A stretch of 43,345 nt of DNA from contig NZ_QJRJ01000058.1 of NCBI RefSeq assembly GCF_003254625.1, forward strand, positions 1 to 43,345. Reading direction: 5' to 3'. Positions 16,697 through 24,105 of the stretch are shown here, one piece after another. Source of the DNA: Flavobacterium ginsenosidimutans. Its GTDB lineage: Bacteria > Bacteroidota > Bacteroidia > Flavobacteriales > Flavobacteriaceae. Each line of letters opens with the position of its first letter. Position 1 is the stretch's first letter. The translations under genes and the position numbers were made by a program. Below the pieces are notes generated by a model that ran no database searches, had not been told where the DNA came from, and saw nothing but the letters and a program-made list of their open reading frames with translations.

Positions 16697-17524
16697 ATGT
16701 CAATAATTACCCTTACTACAGACTACGGCTTAAAAGATCACTTTGTGGGGTCGCTGAAGGGTAAAATACTTTCTGAAAATCCAGAGGTTCAAATCATTGA
16801 CATTTCTCACGACATTGATCCCTTTAATACTGCCGAAGCAAGTTACATTATTGGCGCTTCTTATTTGAGCTTTCCGAAAGGAACTGTACATCTTATTGGT
16901 GTCGATATTGAGCGCAATAAAGAGAACCAGCATATTGCTATGCAATGGAACGATCACTATTTTATTTGTGCTGATAATGGAATCTTGAGTATGCTTACGC
17001 AGAAAATTGTTCCGCAGAAAATTGTTGCTATTAATATTCACGATCGTTTCCCGATAGAATCGACAGATTTGGATATTTTCATTCAAGTTGCTTCACATTT
17101 ATCAAAAGGTGGTTTATTGAATGTAATTGGAAAAGAGATTTCATCTATTAAAGAAGCTACCGAATTACAAGCTCTTGTGGCCGATGACGGAAATTCTATA
17201 AAAGGTAATATCATTTATATTGATCATTTTGGAAATGTGGTGACTAATATTTCTAAAAAACAATTCTTAGAAATTTCACGCGGACGCCCGTATGAAATCG
17301 TGATGAAACCCAAAAGCATCAAGACAATTCTGCCAAATTATTCGGCAATTGCAACTTCCGATAAATATCCAATTAAAACTTATGAGGGAGAAAAACTGGC
17401 TATTTTTAATGAAGCAGGTTTTCTAGAAATTGCTATTTTTAGAAGTAATCCTTCTAAAGTAGGTTCTGCCAATAGTTTGTTGGGATTAAATTATCGTGAT
17501 GTGATTACGATTAAATTCTCCTAA
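16697..17524 (+). CDS. SAM hydroxide adenosyltransferase (DUF62)
   Basis: A 275-residue protein of the S-adenosyl-L-methionine hydroxide adenosyltransferase family (formerly DUF62). It splits SAM with a water-derived hydroxide into adenosine and methionine and is related to fluorinase and chlorinase. Visible motifs are TLTTDYGLKDHFVGSLKG at the N-terminus (SAM-binding aspartate), FICADNGILSML (about 88-100), YIDHFGNVVTNI (about 174-185) and FNEAGFLEIAI near the C-terminus. The halogenase-specific insertion was not seen, so the hydrolytic activity is the likely one. No neighbouring genes explain its role. Confidence 0.92.
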   Translation: MSIITLTTDYGLKDHFVGSLKGKILSENPEVQIIDISHDIDPFNTAEASYIIGASYLSFPKGTVHLIGVDIERNKENQHIAMQWNDHYFICADNGILSMLTQKIVPQKIVAINIHDRFPIESTDLDIFIQVASHLSKGGLLNVIGKEISSIKEATELQALVADDGNSIKGNIIYIDHFGNVVTNISKKQFLEISRGRPYEIVMKPKSIKTILPNYSAIATSDKYPIKTYEGEKLAIFNEAGFLEIAIFRSNPSKVGSANSLLGLNYRDVITIKFS

Positions 17525-17529
17525 ATTAA

Positions 17530-17813
17530 TTTTAGATTTTAGAATTCAGATTTTAGATTAATTCTCTAGCAGATTTTCCTGATTGAGCAGATTATTCATT
17601 ACATCATAAACATAGCACGTGGTTTCAACCACGGGGACGCATTATTATAAACGTTGTGTTCCCGTGGTTGAAACCACAGGCTATATTTGAAAAACATGAT
17701 TTTATAATATTTCATTTTTTATTTAAAACAACAATCAAATTTGGTATTTTTGCGCACCTGTAAGACTTTAGACAATTCAAAAAATCTAAAATCAACAATC
17801 TAAATTCTAAAAT
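17530..17813. repeat. Compound inverted repeat filling the spacer
   Basis: Word-like arms on either side of the REP-like palindrome are collinear inverted repeats. GATTTTAGATT (17549-17559) pairs with AATCTAAAATC (17783-17793), and ATTTTAGAAT (17536-17545) with ATTCTAAAAT (17804-17813). Each arm consists of imperfect repeats of TTTTAGA or its complement. A TATTTTTG promoter-like box lies at 17745-17752 and may serve the ABM gene. No ORF is seen in the spacer. Confidence 0.6.
17611..17685. repeat. REP-like palindromic element
   Basis: Two arms, each containing a small palindrome (GTGGTTTCAACCAC at 17619-17632 and GTGGTTGAAACCAC at 17664-17677). They also pair with each other through GTGGTTTCAACCACGGG and CCCGTGGTTGAAACCAC around a loop of about 25 bases, extended by ATAGC/CTAT at the ends. 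It is GC-richer than its surroundings. Layout and core word resemble REP/BIME elements spread by REP-associated tyrosine transposases. No such transposase gene is in this window. Confidence 0.7.
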
Positions 17814-17819
17814 AATAAC

Positions 17820-18116
17820 ATGTTTGTCCGAATAGTAAAAATGAGTTTTCACGAAGAAAAAATCCCTGATTTTCTAGAGAATTTTGAATCGGTGAAAGAG
17901 AAAATACGAAATGCAGAAGGAAATCGTTTTTTAGAATTGTATCAGGACAAAAATGACAAATGCATCTTTTTCACTTACAGTTATTGGGAAACTGAAGAAG
18001 ATTTAGAAAATTATAGAAATTCTGAGCTTTTTAATACCGTTTGGAATTTTACAAAAAAATTATTCAATGCAAAACCTGAAGCCTGGAGCGTTGATAAATT
18101 GGTTAGTTTAAATTAG
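17820..18116 (+). CDS. ABM-fold (antibiotic biosynthesis monooxygenase-like) protein
   Basis: A 98-residue ferredoxin-like protein of the ABM / putative quinol monooxygenase family, of typical length. The pattern starts MFVRIVKMSFHEEKIPDFLENFESVKEKI and continues FLELYQDKNDKCIFFTYSYWETEEDLENYRNSELF. The aromatic and acidic SYWETEEDLENYR segment is the family hallmark. Members oxidise quinone-type compounds or degrade heme, or have no known activity; nothing here decides. It stands in a spacer-rich region between repeats and is not obviously in an operon. Confidence 0.82.
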   Translation: MFVRIVKMSFHEEKIPDFLENFESVKEKIRNAEGNRFLELYQDKNDKCIFFTYSYWETEEDLENYRNSELFNTVWNFTKKLFNAKPEAWSVDKLVSLN

Positions 18117-18170
18117 TTTCAAGTTTAAAGTTTCACGTTAAGCATGCTACTTGAAACATGAAATAAAAAA
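18117..18170. repeat. GTTTCAAG-word repeat, spacer copy A
   Basis: Runs of the word GTTTCAAG/AAGTTTCA on the left (18117-18136) and the complementary ACTTGAAACATGAAA on the right (18148-18162) form an imperfect hairpin directly before the YbbC/YhhH-like gene. The same words recur at 18563-18610 and 22412-22673. Confidence 0.5.
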
Positions 18171-18177
18171 TCAAATT

Positions 18178-18552
18178 ATGAAATATTTTCTCTTATCACT
18201 TTTACTAATTACACTTAGCAGTTGTGCGCAAAACAAGCGTTTAGTTTTAGGAATTGAAAATGCGAATGAAGAACTAAAAATTGCTTTATCTAAAAAATCA
18301 CAACATAATGTTGTCGATAATAAAAAGATAATTATAAAAGACAGCATTACTGCAATTGAAATCGCAGAGCCAATTTTATTTGATATCTACGGAAAAGAAA
18401 AGATAGAAAAACAAAGGCCATATGAAATTTACCTTTTAGAAAATTACTGGGTTATTTCTGGAACTTTGCCTGAAAATTATTTAGGCGGAACATTTCTAAT
18501 AATTATTGATGCTAGAAATTCACGAATTATAAAAATTACGCACGGAAAATAA
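18178..18552 (+). CDS. YbbC/YhhH-like lipoprotein with NTF2-type immunity domain
   Basis: A 124-residue protein. The ATG at 18178 gives a lipoprotein signal (MKYFLLSLLLITLSSC, lipobox LSSC, C16); a TTG at 18151 lies in the repeat and is less likely. The C-terminal half (AIEIAEPILFDIYGKEKI, RPYEIYLLENYWVISGTLP, GGTFLIIIDARNSRIIKITHGK) matches the YbbC/YhhH family, assigned to an NTF2-fold immunity domain of polymorphic toxin systems. No toxin gene is nearby, so immunity is not supported by context. It is flanked on both sides by GTTTCAAG-word repeats. Role unknown. Confidence 0.7.
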   Translation: MKYFLLSLLLITLSSCAQNKRLVLGIENANEELKIALSKKSQHNVVDNKKIIIKDSITAIEIAEPILFDIYGKEKIEKQRPYEIYLLENYWVISGTLPENYLGGTFLIIIDARNSRIIKITHGK

Positions 18553-18562
18553 TTTATAAGTT

Positions 18563-18610
18563 ATTTCAAGAACTTAAAACTTGAAACCTGAAACAAAAAA
18601 ACTTGAAACA
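18563..18610. repeat. GTTTCAAG-word repeat, spacer copy B
   Basis: TTTCAAG (18573-18579 region) pairs with CTTGAAA a few bases on, followed by CTGAAAC and another CTTGAAAC. It sits between the YbbC/YhhH-like gene and gldF and belongs to the same word family as 18117-18170 and 22412-22673. Confidence 0.5.
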
Positions 18611-18622
18611 AAATAATAACAA

Positions 18623-19348
18623 ATGAAATCAATCATTTTAAGAGAAATAAAATCCTTTTTTGGCTCTCCAATTGGCTATTTAGTCATTGCGATTTTCTTA
18701 ATTAGCAACGGACTCTTTTTATGGGTTTTTGAAGGAGACTACAATATCCTAAATACAGGTTATGCCGATTTAACTCCGTTTTTCACATTAGCGCCTTGGA
18801 TTTTGATTTTCTTAATTCCAGCCGTAACAATGAGAAGTTTCTCTGACGAAAAAAAACAAGGAACTTTAGAGTTATTATTGACTAAACCTTTATCAATTTG
18901 GGAAATCGTAAATGGTAAGTTTTTCGGTTCGTTTTTGCTAATTATTCTAGCAATAATTCCAACCTTGATTTATGTAAAAGTGATTTCAGATTTAGGTTCG
19001 CCAGAAGGAAACCTTGATATGGGAAGCACAATCGGTTCTTATTTTGGATTATTGTTTTTAATTGCTTCTTATTCAGCAATTGGAATCTTTACTTCTACCC
19101 TTTCAGAAAATCAGATTGTGGCTTTTATTATTGCCGTTTTTTTATGCTTTTTCTTTTATTTTGGTTTTGAAGGTTTAAGTTCTCTGATTCCAGGTTCAAA
19201 CGGATTAATTTCAGCTTTAGGAATGCAAAATCACTTTAAAAGCATGAGCCGTGGCGTAATTGATACTCGCGACATTATTTACTTTTTGAGCATTGCAATC
19301 GCTTTCTTGTCTTTTACTGTTTACCAATTAAAATCTTTTAAAGCCTAA
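18623..19348 (+). CDS. gldF: Gliding motility ABC transporter permease GldF
   Basis: A 241-residue integral membrane protein with about six membrane segments (near 17-37, 55-70, 103-121, 138-158, 165-185 and 215-235). The ABC-2 permease signature SFSDEKKQGTLELLLTKPLS lies between the second and third. It matches GldF, the membrane component that works with GldG and the ATPase GldA in Flavobacterium gliding. Its TAATG overlaps the start of gldG by one base, so translation is coupled. No gldA is in the window; it is usually encoded elsewhere. Confidence 0.93.
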   Translation: MKSIILREIKSFFGSPIGYLVIAIFLISNGLFLWVFEGDYNILNTGYADLTPFFTLAPWILIFLIPAVTMRSFSDEKKQGTLELLLTKPLSIWEIVNGKFFGSFLLIILAIIPTLIYVKVISDLGSPEGNLDMGSTIGSYFGLLFLIASYSAIGIFTSTLSENQIVAFIIAVFLCFFFYFGFEGLSSLIPGSNGLISALGMQNHFKSMSRGVIDTRDIIYFLSIAIAFLSFTVYQLKSFKA

Positions 19349-21033
19349 TGAAACTATCTACAAAACATAATTTAAAGACATTAGGCATCACTATTTTTAT
19401 TTTAGTTGTTTTAAATGTACTTGGAACAATCTTTTTTCATCGTTTTGATTTAACAAAAGATAAACGCTATACCCTTTCTCCGACTTCATTAGGGATTCTA
19501 AAACAAGTTGAAAATCCACTTTCTATTAAGATTTATATGGAAGGAGATCTTCCAGCAGATTTTAGACGTTTACAGCAAGAAACCAAACAATTATTAGAAG
19601 AATTTCAAGCTTATAATAAAAATATTGTTTTCGAATTTGTTGATCCGTTGGCAAATGAAGATGAAAGTGATGAATTAACAAAATCACTTTTCCAAAAAGG
19701 ATTAACTCCTATAAATATTACTGTTGACGATAAAGGAAAACAATCTCAAGCAATGGTTTTTCCTTGGGCAGTTGCTGTTTACAATAATAAAGAAGTCAAT
19801 ATTCCTTTATTGAAAAATATAATGGGCGCTTCGACTACGCAAAAAGTTATTGGATCAATTCAGCATTTAGAATATTCTATTGCAGATGCTATCAATAAAG
19901 TAACGAAAACCAAACAGAAAAAAGTTGCTATTATTAAAGGAAATGGCGAATTGAAAGAAAGATATATTGCTGGAATGCTAAAGCAAATTCATGAAAGCTA
20001 TTTAATTGGGCCTTTTACATTAGACTCTGTTGCCAAAAACCCGAATGCTACTTTAAATGAATTGAAGAAATACGATTTAGCCATTATTGCAAAACCAACT
20101 GAAAAATTCTCTGACGAAGAAAAAGAAGTTCTGGATCAGTTTATTATGAATGGCGGTAAAACACTTTGGCTAATTGACCAAGTTGCTGCGGACATGGACA
20201 GCTTGTACAATGATATGGGCGCGACTTTGGCTTATCCGAGAGATTTAAATCTAAACGATATGTTTTTCAAATATGGATTTAGAATTAATCCTGATTTGAT
20301 TAAAGACGAACAAGGAAGTCCAATAAAATTGGCTACTGGCGAACAAGGAAGTGCAACACAATATCAAGATTTTATCTGGAAATTTGCACCGCAGGTTTAT
20401 CCAACAAGTCAGCATCCAATTGTTAAAAATTTGGGCGGAATTAAATTCGATTTCGCAAGTCCAATTGACACTTTGAAAAACGGAATCAAAAAAACGGTTT
20501 TATTGCAATCTTCTCAATATTCTAAAACAATTGGTTCACCTGTTGAAATCAATTTGAATATGGTAACTGAAAAAACAAGTCCGCAGGATTACCTTAACAA
20601 AGGAAATAAACCGCTTGCTGTTTTATTAGAAGGTTCTTTCCATTCCGCTTTTGAAAATAGAGTTTTACCATTCAAAGACAATTCTTTTACAGCACAAGGA
20701 AAACCAAATAAAATGATTGTTGTTGCCGACGGAGATTTAGCTAAAAATCAACTGGACAAAAACGGAATTCCTGTTGAATTAGGTTACGACCAAAGAACTG
20801 GCCAATTATACGACAACAAAGACTTCATTATGAATTGTATCAATTATCTTCTTGATGACACAGGACTTATTAACATTAGAAGCAAAGATGTTGAGTTACC
20901 GCTATTAGACAAAGAGAAAGTTTATGAAAGCTATACTTTAACTCAATTCATAACTATCGGAGTTCCAATTCTAATTTTATTGATATTCGGACTTGTATTT
21001 ACTTTCATCAGAAAAAGAAAATACAGCAAATAG
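19348..21033 (+). CDS. gldG: Gliding motility protein GldG
   Basis: A 561-residue protein with an N-terminal membrane helix (about 13-32), a large extracytoplasmic region and a C-terminal helix (about 533-553) followed by RKRKY. The opening FHRFDLTKDKRYTLSPTSLGIL and the block YDLAIIAKPTEKFSDEEKEVLDQF belong to the GldG/ABC-type uncharacterised transport family. It is the partner of GldF in the gliding ABC transporter. It follows gldF with a one-base overlap. dnaN follows about 107 bases later with its own promoter-like box. Confidence 0.93.
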   Translation: MKLSTKHNLKTLGITIFILVVLNVLGTIFFHRFDLTKDKRYTLSPTSLGILKQVENPLSIKIYMEGDLPADFRRLQQETKQLLEEFQAYNKNIVFEFVDPLANEDESDELTKSLFQKGLTPINITVDDKGKQSQAMVFPWAVAVYNNKEVNIPLLKNIMGASTTQKVIGSIQHLEYSIADAINKVTKTKQKKVAIIKGNGELKERYIAGMLKQIHESYLIGPFTLDSVAKNPNATLNELKKYDLAIIAKPTEKFSDEEKEVLDQFIMNGGKTLWLIDQVAADMDSLYNDMGATLAYPRDLNLNDMFFKYGFRINPDLIKDEQGSPIKLATGEQGSATQYQDFIWKFAPQVYPTSQHPIVKNLGGIKFDFASPIDTLKNGIKKTVLLQSSQYSKTIGSPVEINLNMVTEKTSPQDYLNKGNKPLAVLLEGSFHSAFENRVLPFKDNSFTAQGKPNKMIVVADGDLAKNQLDKNGIPVELGYDQRTGQLYDNKDFIMNCINYLLDDTGLINIRSKDVELPLLDKEKVYESYTLTQFITIGVPILILLIFGLVFTFIRKRKYSK

Positions 21034-21072
21034 ATGTTAATAAAAAAATGTAATACTTTGGATAGTTTAAGA

Positions 21073-21080
21073 TATATTTG
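21073..21080 (+). promoter_or_regulatory. Promoter-like -7 box before dnaN
   Basis: TATATTTG matches TAnnTTTG. A TTG at 21058-21060 is only 12 bases upstream, so the -33 spacing is poor. The expected start near 21087 leaves a leader of about 54 bases before dnaN. Confidence 0.5.
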
Positions 21081-21140
21081 TAATCCGTATATTTAGCCCC
21101 AAATTAGATAAAAAGCTTATCAAAAAATAAAATAAAGCAG

Positions 21141-22259
21141 ATGAAATTTATAGTATCGAGTTCGTACTTATTAAAACAATTACAAGTTTTAGGTAGTGTA
21201 ATCAATAGCAACAATACGTTGCCAATTTTAGACAACTTTTTGTTTGAACTAAACAATAATGAGTTGACCGTTTCGGCTTCAGATCTTGAAACGACTATGT
21301 CGGCTACATTATCGATCGATTCTACAAGCAAAGGAAGCGTAGCTGTTCCTGCAAAACTTTTGCTTGAAATTTTAAAAACTTTCCCAGAGCAGCCGTTAAC
21401 TTTCACTGTTGAAGATAATAACACAGTAGAAATTAGCTCTAATTCTGGTAAATATGCATTGGCTTACGCAGCTGGAGAAGAATTTCCTAAAGCTGTAAGT
21501 CTTGAAGATCCATCTGTAACACTTGTTCCAGCAGAAGTTTTAGCAACTGCAGTAAGTAAAACTATTTTTGCAGCTGGAAACGATGATTTACGTCCAGTAA
21601 TGTCTGGAGTATTCTTCCAGTTTTCACCAGAAGGATTAATTTTCGTAGCTACAGATGCTCATAAATTAGTAAAATATGCTCGTACAGATGTTAAAGCATC
21701 TCAAGTTGCAGATTTTATTATGCCTAAAAAACCTTTAAACATTTTAAAAAGTATTTTAGGAAGCTCTGATGCTGAAGTAAAAATTGAATACAACGATTCA
21801 AATGCGACTTTCTCATTTGACAATTATATCTTAATGTGTCGTTTAATCGACGGAAAATACCCTAACTACGAAGCGGTAATTCCAAAAGAAAATCCAAACA
21901 AATTAATGATTGACCGTTCTTTATTTTTAAGTTCTGTTCGTCGTGTTGCGATTTTCTCTAACAAAACTACACACCAAATTCGTTTGAAAATTGCTGGAGC
22001 AGAATTAAATGTTTCTGCAGAAGACATCGATTACTCAAACAAAGCAGAAGAAAGATTAACTTGTGATTATCAAGGTGATGATTTACAAATTGGTTTCAAC
22101 TCTCGTTTCTTAACTGAAATGCTAACAAACTTGCAGTCTGACATGATCATGCTTGAAATGTCTTTACCAAACAGAGCTGGTATTTTAACGCCTGTTGATG
22201 GTTTAGAAGAAGGCGAAACAGTTACTATGCTTGTAATGCCTGTAATGTTAAATAGTTAA
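21141..22259 (+). CDS. dnaN: DNA polymerase III beta subunit (sliding clamp)
   Basis: A 372-residue sliding clamp, full length with the three repeated clamp domains. It forms a ring dimer that tethers the replicative polymerase and repair factors to DNA. Supporting segments are MKFIVSSSYLLKQLQVLGSV at the start, ISSNSGKYALAYAAGEEFPK in domain 1, FVATDAHKLVKYAR in domain 2 and the C-terminal TMLVMPVMLNS, the usual clamp ending. It lies behind gldFG and away from dnaA in this window. It ends at a hairpin terminator (22365-22402). Confidence 0.97.
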   Translation: MKFIVSSSYLLKQLQVLGSVINSNNTLPILDNFLFELNNNELTVSASDLETTMSATLSIDSTSKGSVAVPAKLLLEILKTFPEQPLTFTVEDNNTVEISSNSGKYALAYAAGEEFPKAVSLEDPSVTLVPAEVLATAVSKTIFAAGNDDLRPVMSGVFFQFSPEGLIFVATDAHKLVKYARTDVKASQVADFIMPKKPLNILKSILGSSDAEVKIEYNDSNATFSFDNYILMCRLIDGKYPNYEAVIPKENPNKLMIDRSLFLSSVRRVAIFSNKTTHQIRLKIAGAELNVSAEDIDYSNKAEERLTCDYQGDDLQIGFNSRFLTEMLTNLQSDMIMLEMSLPNRAGILTPVDGLEEGETVTMLVMPVMLNS

Positions 22260-22364
22260 CATTAAAGTTTCTTTCTGTTACAGGGATATTTTTTAGTTTT
22301 AAATAAAAGATATATCATTGTAAAAAAAAGATATCGCTATTAACCAACCATTTTTTATACCTAG

Positions 22365-22402
22365 AAACCGCAATTCCTATAAAGAGTTGCGGTTTTTTAT
22401 TT
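22365..22402 (+). terminator. Terminator of dnaN
   Basis: AAACCGCAA (22365-22373) pairs with TTGCGGTTT (22387-22395) around a 13-base loop, followed by TTTATTTTTT. It is about 105 bases past the dnaN stop codon. The sequence between 22260 and 22364 shows no ORF or repeat. Confidence 0.75.
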
Positions 22403-22411
22403 TTTACTTTT

Positions 22412-22673
22412 TGTTTCAAGTTTAAAGTTTCAGGTTTCAAGTTGATCTACTTTGTGTTTTTTAAACCGCAAAGTACACAAAGGTTTACGCAAAGTTCACT
22501 AAGTTTTATGTTTAATTTTTTTAAGAATGCTAAGAACACAAAGCTTTGCGTACTTATAATCTTTATTAAAGACTTTAGAAAAAAAACTTAGCGAACTTTG
22601 CGTAAACCTTTGTGTACTTTGCGTTAAAAATTATACGCATAGTATATCAACTTGAAACTTGAAACTTGAAACA
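22412..22673. repeat. Nested three-layer inverted repeat
   Basis: Outer arms are 22412-22445 (GTTTCAAG words ending AAGTTGAT) and 22646-22673 (ATCAACTTGAAACTTGAAAC, then TTGAAACA). Inner arms are 22457-22507, made of CGCAAAG-type words (ACCGCAAAGTACACAAAGG, TTTACGCAAAGTTCACTAAG), and the nearly exact complement 22582-22630 (CTTAGCGAACTTTGCG, TAAACCTTTGTG, TACTTTGCG). The centre is CACAAAGCTTTGCG (22537-22550). It fills the whole spacer between the dnaN terminator and the DsbA-like gene. The CGCAAAG word family is, from memory, common between genes in Bacteroidota. There is no ORF. Confidence 0.8.
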
Positions 22674-22693
22674 ATTTTTTTTCCGTATTTTTG
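22666..22693 (+). promoter_or_regulatory. Promoter of the DsbA/FrnE gene, partly inside the repeat
   Basis: TTG (22666-22668), 17 bases, TATTTTTG (22686-22693) fits the Bacteroidota consensus. The TTG is in the last GAAACTTGAAAC word of the repeat. A start about 5-8 bases after the box falls on or next to the ATG at 22698, so the mRNA may be leaderless or nearly so. Confidence 0.65.
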
Positions 22694-22697
22694 TAAA

Positions 22698-23327
22698 ATG
22701 AAAATAGAAATTTGGTCGGACATCATGTGTCCGTTTTGTTATATCGGAAAAAGACAACTGGAAACTGCACTTGCGGTATTTCCAAATGATGAATTTGAAA
22801 TCGAATGGAAAAGCTTTCAGCTTGACCCAACTATTACTTCTCAGCCTGATATGGACGTTTACACGTTCTTAGCAGAAAGAAAAGGAATGTCAATTGAACA
22901 ATCTAAAGAAATGCACAAAGGTGTCGCAGAACGTGCCAAAAGCGTTGGTTTGGATTATAATTTTGATAAAGCTATTATTTCAAATTCTTTAAACGCACAT
23001 AGAATCATTCAATTGGCTAAAACTAAAAATATAGGCGATCGAATGGAAGAAATTTTCTTTAAAGCTTATTTTACTGACGGGCAAGATTTAAACAACGGAC
23101 AAACCTTAATTAAATTAGGAATCCAAGCTGGATTAGAAGAAAATGAAATTAGAGAAGTTCTAGAAAGCGAAAACTTATTTATTAAAGAAGTTGAATCAGA
23201 TATTAAAGAAGCTGCCGAAATTGGTGTTCAAGGAGTTCCTTTCTTTGTCTTTGATCGTAAATATGCTGTTTCTGGCGCGCAGCCAATTGAAACCTTTGTA
23301 AAAACAATTCAAGAAGTTTTGAAATAA
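22698..23327 (+). CDS. DsbA-family (FrnE-like) oxidoreductase
   Basis: A 209-residue thioredoxin-fold protein with an inserted helical domain. The active site is CPFC (11-14) in MKIEIWSDIMCPFCYIGKRQ, and the cis-proline loop is GVQGVPFFVF near the C-terminus. The ATG at 22698 is chosen; a TTG at 22659 lies within the repeat and would add 13 unrelated residues. There is no signal peptide, so it acts in the cytoplasm. FrnE-type members are 2-hydroxychromene isomerase-like or disulfide isomerase-like oxidoreductases, often linked to oxidative stress. Substrate unknown. The promoter is fused to the upstream repeat. Confidence 0.92.
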   Translation: MKIEIWSDIMCPFCYIGKRQLETALAVFPNDEFEIEWKSFQLDPTITSQPDMDVYTFLAERKGMSIEQSKEMHKGVAERAKSVGLDYNFDKAIISNSLNAHRIIQLAKTKNIGDRMEEIFFKAYFTDGQDLNNGQTLIKLGIQAGLEENEIREVLESENLFIKEVESDIKEAAEIGVQGVPFFVFDRKYAVSGAQPIETFVKTIQEVLK

Positions 23328-23347
23328 AACCTTAATTATAAAAACCT

Positions 23348-23383
23348 AAAAGCGTGCTGTTTATATTTAAACAGCACGCTTTT
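23348..23383. terminator. Bidirectional terminator between convergent genes
   Basis: A perfect 16-pair stem, AAAAGCGTGCTGTTTA (23348-23363) with TAAACAGCACGCTTTT (23368-23383), and a 4-base loop. It ends the DsbA-like gene (plus) and the small basic gene (minus). Confidence 0.9.
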
Positions 23384-23413
23384 ACTATTTAGTCTTTTTA
23401 ATAAACTAAAAAA

Positions 23414-23545
23414 TTAATGACCAGCTCTACCTTTTGAATCATTCGATTTTGTTGTAGTGCTTTTTCCTCTAGAACCAGATGTTGATTTTTGAGTTTTTCC
23501 AGAATCTTTCATTCCAGATTTCGAATCTTTTCTTGAAGTTTCCAT
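23414..23545 (-). CDS. Small basic Ser/Lys/Gly-rich protein
   Basis: A 43-residue frame starting at the ATG at 23545 and ending with TAA at 23416-23414. The product begins METSRKDSKSGMKDSGK and ends KSNDSKGRAGH. It is made mostly of Ser, Lys, Gly and Thr, with no hydrophobic core, so it is probably disordered and may bind nucleic acid or act in stress like KGG-type small proteins. It lies just upstream of a strong terminator, as expected for a real gene. Repeated DSK/DSG and SGS/RGK words suggest low complexity. I do not recognise a named family. Confidence 0.55.
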   Translation of the reverse strand: METSRKDSKSGMKDSGKTQKSTSGSRGKSTTTKSNDSKGRAGH

Positions 23546-23769
23546 AATGTTATAATTTTTTAAATTATTAATAGTACAAAGTTGCAAAATACGTAAGTGC
23601 TTATTTTACAGAATTATATTTCAGTTTTACAAAATGAGAATTAGACAAGAATAATCTAGAATTAAATCTTGTAAGATTAAAAGTAAATCCTATAATTTTT
23701 TTAAGCAGCTTATTTTCAAATTTGTATATATCAAAATTTAGAAAACTTTACTAATTTAAAATAGCAGCC

Positions 23770-24087
23770 ATGAAAAAAGATGTCAACAGCCAAACTGCAA
23801 ATTTGAATGATTTTAAATGCAGTAAACCCGATCATATTGATACAGCTCATGAAAATGAAGCGATGGATCAAGAATTTACTTCGGGACAAAATGAAGATGT
23901 TAACTATAAAAACCACTGTGATCATTCTTCTGATGATTGTTATGAAATTATAGAAAGTGGACTAAATTTAGCTGAAGATAATACTCCTTTTTCAAGTTAT
24001 GACGACTCAAATCCTTATGACAGTTATAACTTAGATAATGAAGACAACAGATACGATTGTCCTCCTTATAGAAATTTTGAACACTAA
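23770..24087 (+). CDS. Acidic, Asp/Asn/Tyr-rich hypothetical protein
   Basis: A 105-residue, strongly acidic protein with no hydrophobic segment, no signal peptide and no family I recognise. It contains scattered Cys and His (KCSKPDH, KNHCDHSSDDCYE, YDCPPY), which could be metal- or thiol-related. The C-terminal third is a disordered D/N/Y/S tract (YDDSNPYDSYNLDNEDNRYD). The ATG at 23770 is the first in frame. It lies 18 bases before the DUF202 gene and may be cotranscribed with it. A CAAATTTG box at 23717-23724 is one mismatch from the -7 consensus. Confidence 0.6.
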   Translation: MKKDVNSQTANLNDFKCSKPDHIDTAHENEAMDQEFTSGQNEDVNYKNHCDHSSDDCYEIIESGLNLAEDNTPFSSYDDSNPYDSYNLDNEDNRYDCPPYRNFEH

Positions 24088-24105
24088 TAAACTTTAGAAA
24101 TATTT

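Noticed and set aside
17820..18116. Antibiotic biosynthesis role for the ABM-fold gene
   Set aside because: The family name is historical; no biosynthetic genes are nearby.
22412..22673. CRISPR array
   Set aside because: The repeated words are short, unevenly spaced and inverted, with no regular spacer-repeat pattern and no cas genes.
22659..22697. N-terminal extension of the DsbA-like gene
   Set aside because: It begins with TTG inside the inverted repeat and overlaps the promoter; the ATG at 22698 gives the normal family start.
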